This document shows, in pieces, positions 27,297 through 36,593 of a stretch of DNA of 39,074 nucleotides (the first letter of the stretch is position 1; every line of letters begins with the position of its first letter). Origin of the DNA: an uncultured Lachnospiraceae bacterium (GTDB lineage: Bacteria > Bacillota > Clostridia > Lachnospirales > Lachnospiraceae); contig CANPZR010000003.1 of NCBI GenBank assembly GCA_947589175.1, positions 1 to 39,074 on the forward strand. The letters are read 5' to 3'. The notes under the pieces are model-generated. The model worked only from the letters and a program-made list of their open reading frames with translations, ran no database searches and was not told where the DNA came from. The position numbers were made by a program, and so were the translations under genes.

Positions 27297-27938
27297 ATGC
27301 AAAAGGTTATTGTTTTTGATTTGGGTGGAACACTAATGGAATACAAAGGAATGCCATTAAATTGGTGTGATTATTATTATAAAGGATTTGGAAAGGTTAA
27401 GGATACATATGGGTTAGAATTATCTGAAATTGAATTACAAGAAGCAGTAGAAATATTAAAGTCATACAACCCACGTATTAGTGGAAGAAAACTCGAAATA
27501 GCACCTGAAATTATTTTTAGTGAGTGCATTGCGAACTGGAAGAATAAACCCAATGTTGAAAATGTAATTGATGCGTTTTTTAATGGATTAAGTTTAAGTG
27601 CAGAAGTTTTTGACTTTTCTGTAGCTTTGTTGCATAAATGCAAAAGTTATGGATGTAAAATTGCATGTCTAACTGATTTGCCCAATGGGATGCCTGACAG
27701 TATGTTTAAAAAAGCCATAGCGGAAATAATAGACTTATTTGATTTATATGTATCGTCTCAGAGTTGTGGAGTAAGAAAACCTAATAAAGAGGGATTGCTT
27801 TTGATAGCTAGAACATTTGATGTTGATGTGTCAGAGTTGTTATTCATAGGTGATGAAGAAAAGGATTATAAGACAGCTTTGAATGCGGGGTGCAACTTTA
27901 TGTTTATTAGTGATTTTTATAAATCTTTGTATAGGTAA
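27297..27938 (+). CDS. HAD-superfamily hydrolase
   Basis: 'VIVFDLGGTLMEY', 'ACLTDLPNG', 'GVRKPNKEGLLLIA', 'LLFIGDEEKDYKTALNAG'. Confidence 0.85.
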   Translation: MQKVIVFDLGGTLMEYKGMPLNWCDYYYKGFGKVKDTYGLELSEIELQEAVEILKSYNPRISGRKLEIAPEIIFSECIANWKNKPNVENVIDAFFNGLSLSAEVFDFSVALLHKCKSYGCKIACLTDLPNGMPDSMFKKAIAEIIDLFDLYVSSQSCGVRKPNKEGLLLIARTFDVDVSELLFIGDEEKDYKTALNAGCNFMFISDFYKSLYR

Positions 27939-28035
27939 ACCTTGATGATTCTATGAATATAAAGTTGTGAAATTGTACGGATAAGGATTGTGTTGTGAAA
28001 GGAGATATTGTGGTGAGAAATCGAATTAACAACCC

Positions 28036-28111
28036 GATGCAGTTCTAATACTGACAGCAGATTGTAGCGAGATTAATAATATAGTATAGCTGATGCTGTC
28101 AGAACTGCATC
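28036..28111. other. Large imperfect inverted repeat (18-bp arms, 5-nt bulge) upstream of the radical SAM gene
   Basis: GATGCAGTTCT[aatac]TGACAGCA (28036-28059) pairs with TGCTGTCAGAACTGCATC (28094-28111). Confidence 0.8.
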
Positions 28112-28159
28112 TTCAAAATGATAATTGAAAATTAGATTTTGAAAGGAATGTTGTTTATT

Positions 28160-28912
28160 ATGAATGAATATGTTAAGAATTTAAATCGAATTGAATTTGT
28201 TGTGACAATGGCTTGTACAGGAAGGTGTAAACATTGCTCAGAAGGAGAACATGTAAATTGCAAAGGTCATATTGACGCAGGTATTGCAGTAACATCAATT
28301 CGTGAAGTATGTAAGAATTATAAAATAGAGTCATTAATGACATTTGGTGGTGAACCATTGATTTATCCGGAGGTTGTTTGTGCTATTCATAGCACAGCGA
28401 CAGAAATGGGAATCGGTAAAAGGCAATTGATTACGAACGGTTTCTTCTCAAAGAAATATGAAAGGATAAAAGAAGTTGTTCAGAATCTTGAATATAGTGG
28501 AGTAAATGAATTGCTTTTATCTGTGGATGCATTTCATCAGGAAACAATTCCACTTGAGCCAGTAAAATATTTTGCTGAATGTGTTGCTAAATCAAAGATA
28601 CATATTAAGTTAAGTCCAGCATGGCTTGTTAGTAAAGAAGACAACAACCCATATAATAATCGAACAAGAGAAGTTATAGAAGAATTCGAAAGTTTGAATA
28701 TTCCAGTTGGGTCTGGCAATGTGATTTTTCCAAGTGGAAATGCATTGAAATATCTTAGTGAGTATTTCGATGAAAATGTAAATTATTTGTCACCATACGA
28801 TGAAGAGCCAAAAGATATCAGAGCTATAGGAATTTTGCCAAATGGTGATGTGCTGAATGGTAATGTTTATGAAAATGGTATTCTTGATATTCTAAATGCA
28901 TATCAACCTTAA
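28160..28912 (+). CDS. Radical SAM protein
   Basis: 'CTGRCKHCSEG' (CxxxCxxC), 'LMTFGGEPLIYPEV', 'LSVDAFHQETIP'; ATG at 28160. Confidence 0.8.
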   Translation: MNEYVKNLNRIEFVVTMACTGRCKHCSEGEHVNCKGHIDAGIAVTSIREVCKNYKIESLMTFGGEPLIYPEVVCAIHSTATEMGIGKRQLITNGFFSKKYERIKEVVQNLEYSGVNELLLSVDAFHQETIPLEPVKYFAECVAKSKIHIKLSPAWLVSKEDNNPYNNRTREVIEEFESLNIPVGSGNVIFPSGNALKYLSEYFDENVNYLSPYDEEPKDIRAIGILPNGDVLNGNVYENGILDILNAYQP

Positions 28913-28917
28913 ATTTG

Positions 28918-28983
28918 ATATTGAACTAAGTCACTGTCTCAATAACCTTAGTAGATAGTCGCGACAGCGACTTGGTTCAATAT
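28918..28983. other. Large inverted repeat (21-nt arms, 2 mismatches, 24-nt loop) downstream of the radical SAM gene
   Basis: ATATTGAACTAAGTCACTGTC (28918-28938) and GACAGCGACTTGGTTCAATAT (28963-28983). Confidence 0.8.
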
Positions 28984-29055
28984 TGTGAGCTGATTTATTT
29001 TCAGGAACAGTATTTTGATAGTGAGATAGTAATGTAAAGATTGGTGGTACTAGGA

Positions 29056-29508
29056 ATGGCAAGGATAGAAAATGTAACCATAACCAATATGTGTATGGTG
29101 TTTGATGGCAGCAAAGTATTGGTTCAAGACAAAAAAGACGACGATTATTCCGGAATAACCTTTCCGGGTGGACATGTCGAGAAAGGTGAATCACTTACAG
29201 ATGCAGTAATTCGTGAGGTTTTTGAAGAAACGGGATTGAAAATACAGTCACCACAGTTGTGTGGAATAAAGGATTGGATGAGGGAGGATGGCACAAGATA
29301 CATGGTGCTGTTTTATAAAACAGACAAGTTTGAAGGTACGGTAACATCCTCTGACGAAGGAGAAGTTTACTGGATTACATTAGAAGACATGAAGAATAAG
29401 AAACTTGCGTATGGTATGGATAAAATGCTGGAAGTATTTTTAGATGATAATATCAGCGAGTATTTTTTTTACAAGGAAGATGGAAAATGGGTAGAAGAAT
29501 TGAAATAG
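29056..29508 (+). CDS. NUDIX hydrolase (MutT-like)
   Basis: NUDIX box 'GGHVEKGESLTDAVIREVFEETGL'. Confidence 0.9.
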   Translation: MARIENVTITNMCMVFDGSKVLVQDKKDDDYSGITFPGGHVEKGESLTDAVIREVFEETGLKIQSPQLCGIKDWMREDGTRYMVLFYKTDKFEGTVTSSDEGEVYWITLEDMKNKKLAYGMDKMLEVFLDDNISEYFFYKEDGKWVEELK

Positions 29509-30230
29509 ATAAAGTATATGCACTCTTAGAAGCCTACAAATCAGGCAGACTTGGCGGTGAAAAAATGCCCGAAGATGAAAATCAAGCATTAGACAAATCA
29601 TCAAAGGAAAATTATTTACATTTCACATTGCCTATGGCACTTAATTATCAAAGAAATTCCTATATGTTGTGGGAATGTGCAAATAAGACATATAAAGATT
29701 CAGAAACCACAGATGTTTTTGATACGAAAGCAGTAATCAATATGGATGAGCAGCGATTAAGAGAGAAGTTAGTAAAGTATAAGGTTGCTTTGCAACCTAA
29801 CAAGCAGCCGATTATATGGAGAACTTTATGTGAAACCATAGAAAATGATTTTGCAGGGGATATTCGTAAGTTGTTTAATGATAATGGTTATTCCGTTCAG
29901 AAGATTAAAGAGTTCATTGCAAGGAATAAGAAGAAATTTCCATACTTGGGTGGCAATAAAATTTGCAATTATTGGTTATATGTAATGGAACAATATACAG
30001 ATGTGAAATTTGTTGAACGAGAGAATATCACGGTGGCTCCGGATACCCATGTAATTCAGGCAAGTGAGAGATTAGGGGGCATTTCTTCGGAAGAGGCAGG
30101 GCAAGGTAATGTGCAGAAACTTGTAGCACAAAGGTGGCAGGAGATATTGAAAGGTACAGATTTTGTTCCCATAGATATACATATGCTTATGTGGTTGTGG
30201 AGTAGAGGTAAATTCGTTGTAGAGATTTAA
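29487..30230 (+). CDS. Hypothetical protein, possibly HhH-GPD DNA glycosylase-like
   Basis: Overlaps NUDIX stop (translational coupling); 'FPYLGGNKICNYWLYVMEQYTDVKFVERENITVAPDTHVIQASERLGGIS' resembles the glycosylase '(V)DTHV.R.S.RLG' segment. Confidence 0.4.
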   Translation: MGRRIEIDKVYALLEAYKSGRLGGEKMPEDENQALDKSSKENYLHFTLPMALNYQRNSYMLWECANKTYKDSETTDVFDTKAVINMDEQRLREKLVKYKVALQPNKQPIIWRTLCETIENDFAGDIRKLFNDNGYSVQKIKEFIARNKKKFPYLGGNKICNYWLYVMEQYTDVKFVERENITVAPDTHVIQASERLGGISSEEAGQGNVQKLVAQRWQEILKGTDFVPIDIHMLMWLWSRGKFVVEI

Positions 30231-30254
30231 AATTAGTTTATCAGGAGTGGACAT

Positions 30255-30800
30255 ATGATATTAGCAGAAGAAAAATATATATTGAACGACAAAGAAGTAG
30301 TGCTTCGCAGCGCAAGAATGGATGAGGCACAGATGCTGATTGATTATCTAAAAACTGTAACAGGTGAGACCAGATTTTTAATGTGTGAGCCAAATGAAAT
30401 AGAATATACCAGGTCACAAGAGGAACAGTTTATTAAGTCGCATAATGAGGCGAAAGACGCTCTATTGATATTAGCATTTGTTGATGGGGAATATGCAGGA
30501 AATTGTTCTTTTGAAAGCAGGTCTGGAAGCAGAAGAGTAAGTCATAGAGCTGGAATCGGGATTGCACTTTATCAAAAATATACTGGTTTGGGTTTGGGAC
30601 GTATTATGCTTAATGTGCTTTTGCGTGAAATTAAGAAAAGTGGATTTTCACAAGCTGAATTGACGGTAGTTGACAACAATAAAAGAGCTCGCCATTTATA
30701 CGAAAGTCTAGGCTTTACAGAATGTGGACGAATTCCGAATGCTAACAGATACGATGATGGGGCATATTTGGATGATATATTGATGGTTTTGCAATTATAG
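30255..30800 (+). CDS. GNAT-family N-acetyltransferase
   Basis: 'RAGIGIALYQKYTGLGLGRIMLNVLLREIKKSGFSQAELTVVDNNKRARHLYESLGFTECGR'. Confidence 0.88.
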   Translation: MILAEEKYILNDKEVVLRSARMDEAQMLIDYLKTVTGETRFLMCEPNEIEYTRSQEEQFIKSHNEAKDALLILAFVDGEYAGNCSFESRSGSRRVSHRAGIGIALYQKYTGLGLGRIMLNVLLREIKKSGFSQAELTVVDNNKRARHLYESLGFTECGRIPNANRYDDGAYLDDILMVLQL

Positions 30801-30836
30801 GTGGAAACGTTAAGACAGAAAGTGAGAGTGTGGGTT

Positions 30837-31118
30837 ATGACAGGCAAGTTAAGAAATATGACGTCAATTTACTTATTAAAGGATGATAAAGTACTGCTCT
30901 TATTCAGAAAGGGCGGAAGAGTTGTAAGTAATGTATGGACAGGCTCCGCCGGAGGTCATTTTGAAGAATTTGAACTAAATGATGCAAAGGCATGTGTATT
31001 AAGAGAGATGAATGAGGAACTGGGACTTCGTGAAGATAATATTCGGAATCTTTCTCTTAGATATGTTACATTACGAAGAACGAAAGGGGAGATAAGACAA
31101 AATTACTATTTTTTCGGA
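30837..31118 (+). pseudogene. NUDIX hydrolase, 3' truncated by the ISL3-family insertion
   Basis: 'GSAGGHFEEFELNDAKACVLREMNEELGL' NUDIX box; ORF runs into the IS left end at about 31119 and ends at 31175 within IS sequence. Confidence 0.75.
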
Positions 31119-32649
31119 GGCTTCTGGCATGATGGTGGGTACACCGCCAGACCGCTAATGTATTTTTGCACTTGAAAAACCACCTGTGTTCCTTTAGAGT
31201 ATTAGTGACCAAACTATCACCCGAAAGGAGTACCCACAGATGGTTTCCACTAATACTTTATGCAAAAAACTGCTCAATGTCAAGAACGCCGTTGTTGAAA
31301 GATGCGATTTTTATTCTGATCAGGATGGCGTGAATCACATCCAGATCCACGCCAGGCCTAACGTATGGCACAAGGACGATTGCCCGATTTGTCATAAATG
31401 CTGCAGGCGCTACGACAGGAAGAACCCCCAGCCCCGCATTTGGAGAGGGCTTGACTGGGGAGGAACCCTCGTTGAGGTGTCCTATGACACGCACCGCATC
31501 GAATGCCCCGTACATGGTGTCCTCGTCGCTGATGTCCCATGGGCTTATCCCGGCAGTGGGTTTACCAAGGATTTTGATCTCACCGTCGGCTGGCTTGCCA
31601 CATACCTGCCAAGGAGCGCCGTCTCCGAATATATGCGTATCGACTGGGAGACTGTCGGCAGGTGTGTCCACCGCACCCTGAACGACATTGAGCCGGAACG
31701 CTCCAAACGGCTGGACGGTCTTGTAAATATCGGCATTGACGAGACCAGCTACAGGAAAGGGCACAAATACATCACCGTAATCGTCAACCATGACACCAAT
31801 ACCGTTGTATGGGCAGCGCAGGGGCACGGCAAAAGCGTCTTGGAGCAGTTTTACAGGCAGCTTACGCCAGCGCAGCTCTCATCCATCAAAGTCGTTACTG
31901 GCGATGGGGCGAAATGGATCACTGAATGCGTGAATGCATTCACCCCAGAATGCGAACGCTGCGTCGACCCGTTCCATGTGGTGGAATGGGCAATGGAGGC
32001 ACTTGATGAGGTGCGCCGTGAGGTATGGCGGGAGGCTTATAATGAGGCTGTGGAGATTGCAAAAGCACACCCCTGCAAAAAAGGACGCCCCAAGGCTGGT
32101 GATGCCGAAAACGCCATCATAAATGCTGCCAAAGCAAAGGCGGACGAGATCAAAAACTCTGCATACGCACTCGGCAAAGCTCCCGAACATTTGACGGAGA
32201 GCCAGCAGGCAAAAGTGGCGATGATCGCAGAGAACAACAACCGCCTTTACCGTGCCTACCGTATGAAAGAAACACTCCGTCTGATCCTGAAGATCAAAGA
32301 CGTTGATGAAGCAGAGTCAGAGCTGAAGCGCTGGCTCTGGTGGGCAAGCCACAGCAGGATCGCCGCTTTCAAAAATCTGTACCTGAAGATCAAGCGGCAT
32401 AAGGATCATATCCTGAACACAATACGGCTGGGAATGAGCAACGCCCGGATCGAAGCCACAAACAATAAGATCAAGCTGATCATTCGTAAGGCATATGGAT
32501 TTCGCAATATACAAAATATGTTGGATATGGTGTATCTGGTATGCTCGGATCTGAAGATCCCGCTCCCCAACCGAAAACCGAAATCCGTTTAATCAGCATA
32601 AACACTGGGGTTGTGGGTGTTTTTCACCCACCATTACCCCCGAAGAGCC
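31119..32649 (+). mobile_element. ISL3-family insertion sequence
   Basis: Imperfect terminal inverted repeats: left GGCTTCTGGCATGATGGTGGGT, right (reverse complement) GGCTCTTCGGGGGTAATGGTGGGT; encodes ISL3-type transposase. Confidence 0.75.
31240..32592 (+). CDS. ISL3-family transposase
   Basis: Zinc-ribbon N-terminus 'CPICHKCCRRYDRK', 'GLVNIGIDETSYRKGHKYITVIVNHDTNTVVW', 'VTGDGAKWI...CVDPFHVVEWAMEALDEVRRE', C-terminal 'SNARIEATNNKIKLIIRKAYGFRN'. Confidence 0.92.
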   Translation: MVSTNTLCKKLLNVKNAVVERCDFYSDQDGVNHIQIHARPNVWHKDDCPICHKCCRRYDRKNPQPRIWRGLDWGGTLVEVSYDTHRIECPVHGVLVADVPWAYPGSGFTKDFDLTVGWLATYLPRSAVSEYMRIDWETVGRCVHRTLNDIEPERSKRLDGLVNIGIDETSYRKGHKYITVIVNHDTNTVVWAAQGHGKSVLEQFYRQLTPAQLSSIKVVTGDGAKWITECVNAFTPECERCVDPFHVVEWAMEALDEVRREVWREAYNEAVEIAKAHPCKKGRPKAGDAENAIINAAKAKADEIKNSAYALGKAPEHLTESQQAKVAMIAENNNRLYRAYRMKETLRLILKIKDVDEAESELKRWLWWASHSRIAAFKNLYLKIKRHKDHILNTIRLGMSNARIEATNNKIKLIIRKAYGFRNIQNMLDMVYLVCSDLKIPLPNRKPKSV

Positions 32650-33317
32650 ATAAAAAAATGAGCAAATCGGACTTGCGTAAAAAGGCGGAAATCGCTCCTA
32701 ACACAATGACAAAGCTTCGTCGTGATGAAGAGGTGAGCCTTACAATTCTTAGCAAAATCTGCAAAACCTTACATGCAGACTTTGGGGATATTGTGGAGTA
32801 TGTGCCGGATGCAGAAATTTGGGATTTGTATAATGAGAATAGAGAACTCCTGGGAAAAGATCATGTAAGAGGAGAGCAACTACCGATAGATGGATATCAT
32901 CTGGTGGTGCATGTCTGGATTCGTAATTCTAAGGGAGAGTACCTTATCTCGCAGCGTTCAGCAAACAGACCAACACACCCTTTGATGTGGGAATGTGTAG
33001 GTGGTTCGGTTGTGAAGGGAGAAGACAGTTTACAGGGGGCAATTCGAGAGGCAAAGGAAGAGGTTGGCGTTGATTTGATGCCGGAAAATGGACAAGTTCT
33101 TTTTACAAAGACACGAAAAATCATTGAGGGAAAAATCTTTAATGATATTGTGGATGTTTGGCTATTTGAATATGATGGAGAGGTTGATTTAGGCAATGCC
33201 ACAACGGATGAAGTGGCACAGGTTGCTTGGATGAACAGGGAACAAATAAAAGAATTGTTTGATGCAAATATGTTTGTGGATACATTGAAATACTTCTTTA
33301 CGGAAGTGAATGTTTAA
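32650..33317 (+). pseudogene. XRE HTH-NUDIX hydrolase fusion, N-terminus truncated/replaced at the IS right end
   Basis: 'KKMSKSDLRKKAEIAPNTMTKLRRDEEVSLTILSKICKTLHADFGDIVEYV' lacks the first helix; NUDIX box 'GGSVVKGEDSLQGAIREAKEEVGV'. An internal ATG at about 32658 could still allow expression. Confidence 0.7.
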
Positions 33318-33348
33318 GGAAATTTAATGTTTTCTCAGGAGGAAGCAG

Positions 33349-35079
33349 ATGATAGATAAAAATGATGATATACAGCAAAGGAATATCGATTTATTAATAG
33401 CAGGATATTGGTATGAGGATTTACCACCAGTTATAGATATAGCAAACATGAAAGGAAAGATAAAGGGAATTATTGAAAAGATTGATAATGATATATATGA
33501 TGACTTTTATAAAACGGATGGAATAATAACTGAATATAAAAATACACAGGCACCATCATATATATTTAATGACGGGATAGAACCTATAACTTTTTTTGAA
33601 TTTAAGAAGAATGGTGCATTGAGAGAAATGCAGATTCCCAATTTGAAGTATTATTGTACATTTGTTTATAACACAATTGCTGTCTATGATGAACTGTTTA
33701 GTAAACTGTATAGTGAGCCGGAATTTGATAAATATGTTTGTAATTCAAACTCTTATATATTATTTAATGAACTGTTTCATATTTATAAATTGTATGATGG
33801 AAGTGAGGAAATTATTGAGAGTGGAATATTTGCTGTAAAGAATAATAAAACTACGGGGCAACTTGCACATGAAGAGAATAATGTAAGATACTTAAAAAAG
33901 CAAGGTGCTAAATTATATTCAGTTAAAGTTGATATAGAGTCATTTTATCCCAATGTGTATACGCATTATCTTAGTAAAATTAAAGATGCTGAGCCATATA
34001 AAGATAATATTTGCTGTGACACTTATTTTGACTTTTTGGATTATTACAATATGAAGATAAATAATAATCAGACAAAGGGAATTGTGACAGGAGTTTACTC
34101 TTCGACAATATCAGCGGAGTTGCTTATGTTATGTGTGGATTACGAGATTAATAATGTTATAGGTGATGAGGTGTCGTACATTCGATATGTTGATGATTTA
34201 ACTTTTTTTTCAGATTCTTTAGAGGAAATATATTCCAAATTGCCATTAGTACAAAGGGTTTTGAATAAATATAGGCTTAGAATAAATAACAATAAAACAG
34301 AGACACAAAAGAGCATATATAATATGTCATATGTTGATATGTATGAGTTGAAGAAGAGATTTGATTTTTTCGATTTTGATTCTACTGATATTATAAAATA
34401 TGATAAAGAGGTTTTTTACAATATTAAAGGATATGTGGCTAGAGCATATGACAATAATCTAAAATCTGAAATAAAAGCATTCTTATCAATGTTTAGAAGA
34501 GCTATTAGTTTGAAAAAACTTTGCTTTGATATAGATGAGAAAATTGACTTAAAAAAACATACTGTAGCATATATGGTACAGTTGGCTTGTTTGGAACCGA
34601 TATTTGCATCGCGTTGCTATAGGGTTATCATTTCTATATTGAATTTGATTGATGAAGAGAATAAAAAAGATGAAATAGTAAAATTGCTGAAATCAAAAAA
34701 TGATTTTATAAATGCAACATATCATGATTCGCTTTTGCAGATATGGCATTATTATGTTTTGAGTACGTATGACGCTAAATCCAATATTAAAGAGTTGATA
34801 GATAGTTTTGGAAGCGATGAAATAAATCCGATTATCTTAGCAGGATTTGTAAAAGAAAAAAATGCAGCTAATAAAGAATTGTTTGATTATATAAAAAAGA
34901 CTTATTCTTCAATTGTATATAAAGAAGGAGAGAGTTCTTATTGGATGCGAAGCATTATGTTTTCAAAATGGTGGTTACCATTGCTTGTTATATATTTAAA
35001 GGATGGTAAGGACTATTCTCAATTTTATGAAAGCCAACATTTTCATGAAATTTACAAGGAAATGAAAGAGGATAAATAA
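33349..35079 (+). CDS. Reverse transcriptase of the UG/Abi (defence-associated) type with C-terminal helical domain
   Basis: Motif A 'LYSVKVDIESFYPNVYTHYLSKI', motif B 'KGIVTGVYSSTISAELLM', motif C 'YIRYVDDLTFF', then 'LRINNNKTE'; about 230 aa helical C-terminus, no visible intron maturase or endonuclease domain. Confidence 0.8.
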   Translation: MIDKNDDIQQRNIDLLIAGYWYEDLPPVIDIANMKGKIKGIIEKIDNDIYDDFYKTDGIITEYKNTQAPSYIFNDGIEPITFFEFKKNGALREMQIPNLKYYCTFVYNTIAVYDELFSKLYSEPEFDKYVCNSNSYILFNELFHIYKLYDGSEEIIESGIFAVKNNKTTGQLAHEENNVRYLKKQGAKLYSVKVDIESFYPNVYTHYLSKIKDAEPYKDNICCDTYFDFLDYYNMKINNNQTKGIVTGVYSSTISAELLMLCVDYEINNVIGDEVSYIRYVDDLTFFSDSLEEIYSKLPLVQRVLNKYRLRINNNKTETQKSIYNMSYVDMYELKKRFDFFDFDSTDIIKYDKEVFYNIKGYVARAYDNNLKSEIKAFLSMFRRAISLKKLCFDIDEKIDLKKHTVAYMVQLACLEPIFASRCYRVIISILNLIDEENKKDEIVKLLKSKNDFINATYHDSLLQIWHYYVLSTYDAKSNIKELIDSFGSDEINPIILAGFVKEKNAANKELFDYIKKTYSSIVYKEGESSYWMRSIMFSKWWLPLLVIYLKDGKDYSQFYESQHFHEIYKEMKEDK

Positions 35080-35195
35080 TTTCTTTTTCATATAAAAGAG
35101 AATTGCTACAATATATTCAGGAAAATGAAGAACATGGAATGAAGCTCTAAGTAGAGTATTATAATAGTTAATTGATGTAAATTGGAGGCGATAGA

Positions 35196-36581
35196 ATGAC
35201 AATTGAATTTATGAGAGACTTGCTTTCAAAAGATGAAAAAATAACAGTAGAATACAAAACCTGTCAGCATGGTGTTCAGGAAGATGTGTATGAAACGGTG
35301 TGTTCTTTTTCTAACAGATATGGTGGTTATATCATCATGGGTGCGAAAGATGATGGAACGCCAATAGGCATTAACCGGAATATGGTTAAGGATATGAAGA
35401 AAAACTTTGTGAATCAACTCAATAATCCGGATAAGATGTCCCCAACACTATATCTTTCATTAGAGGAATTGGAATATGAAGGAGTGTTGCTTCTGTGGGT
35501 ATATGTGCCACCCACATCTACAGTAGAAAAATGTGCGAATAGGATTTATGACAGGAATGAAGATGGTGACATGGATATTACAGATTCGCCGATTCAGTTG
35601 CAAAATATGTATAACAGAAAAAGTAATACATATGCGGAGCATAAGATATTCCCATATGTTACAACGGAAGATCTACGCATGGATTTGATGGATAAAGTAA
35701 GAAATCTTGCAAAGAGTAAAAATCCGGATCATCCTTGGCTGAAAATGTCTGATGAGGAAATATTGAAGAGTGCAGGTTTATGGGAAAAAGATTTTTCATC
35801 AGGCATCCAGGGATATAATCTTGCCGGAGTACTTTTGTTTGGTAAGGATGAAGTAATACGTTCCTGTTGTCCGGGATATATTACAGATGCAATTTACAGA
35901 GTCGAAAATTTGGATAGATATGATGATAGATTGCAGGTAACAACAAATCTGACAGAGGCATATGAACTTCTGATGGATTTTGTGGCAAAGCATACTTCTG
36001 ATAAGTTTTGTCTGGTTGATAATGTAAATACAAGCATTAGAGGCATTATTTCCAGAGAAGTAATTGCAAATATTCTTGTGCATAGAGATTATTCCAGTGC
36101 TTTTCCGGCAAAGGTGATTATTGAAAAGGATTGGCTAAAAACGGAAAACTGGTGTATACCAAGACGTCATGGCAATATTATGAGTGATGAATTTACACCA
36201 TATCCTAAGAATCCATTGATACAGCAATTTTTTGCAAATATTGGTAGAACTGATACAATTGGTTCCGGTGTACGAAATCTATATAAATATACACCAATAT
36301 ATTCTGATGGTGGTAAGCCGGAATTGATTGAAGATGATGTGTTTAGAATAACCATTCCTTTGGACAAGGTGGCTGCCGACGAGGGAAGAGAACAGAAAAC
36401 TTTATCTGAAAGAGAACAAAAAATTTATAATATGATTTGTGAAAACCTGCACTTATCGGTTGAACAGGTAATGGCAGAACTTGATATATCAAGAGCAACG
36501 GTATTCAGAGACTATGCTAAAATCAAAAAAGTAACAGGTGCAATGTATGACAAAAAGACATCGACATGGACTTTGGATTGA
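35196..36581 (+). CDS. AlbA_2 (Schlafen-like) N-terminal domain, GHKL-like ATP-binding C-terminal region, terminal HTH
   Basis: 'VEYKTCQHGVQEDVYETVCSFSNRYGGYIIMGAKDDGTPIGI'; 'ISREVIANILVHRDYSSAFPAKVIIE', 'NPLIQQFFANIGRTDTIGSGVRNLYKYT'; HTH 'LSVEQVMAELDISRATVFRDYAKIK'. Confidence 0.85.
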   Translation: MTIEFMRDLLSKDEKITVEYKTCQHGVQEDVYETVCSFSNRYGGYIIMGAKDDGTPIGINRNMVKDMKKNFVNQLNNPDKMSPTLYLSLEELEYEGVLLLWVYVPPTSTVEKCANRIYDRNEDGDMDITDSPIQLQNMYNRKSNTYAEHKIFPYVTTEDLRMDLMDKVRNLAKSKNPDHPWLKMSDEEILKSAGLWEKDFSSGIQGYNLAGVLLFGKDEVIRSCCPGYITDAIYRVENLDRYDDRLQVTTNLTEAYELLMDFVAKHTSDKFCLVDNVNTSIRGIISREVIANILVHRDYSSAFPAKVIIEKDWLKTENWCIPRRHGNIMSDEFTPYPKNPLIQQFFANIGRTDTIGSGVRNLYKYTPIYSDGGKPELIEDDVFRITIPLDKVAADEGREQKTLSEREQKIYNMICENLHLSVEQVMAELDISRATVFRDYAKIKKVTGAMYDKKTSTWTLD

Positions 36582-36593
36582 TAGGATTGACTT

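Noticed and set aside
28036-28983. Integron gene cassettes with attC sites around the radical SAM gene
   Set aside because: Arms lack recognisable RYYYAAC/GTTRRRY core boxes, the two hairpins differ in layout, and no integron integrase is in the window
33349-35079. Group II intron or retron reverse transcriptase
   Set aside because: No maturase/HNH region, no intron RNA domain V-like sequence noticed around it, no msr/msd-like upstream inverted repeat; motif A 'FYPNVYTH' fits UG/Abi RTs better
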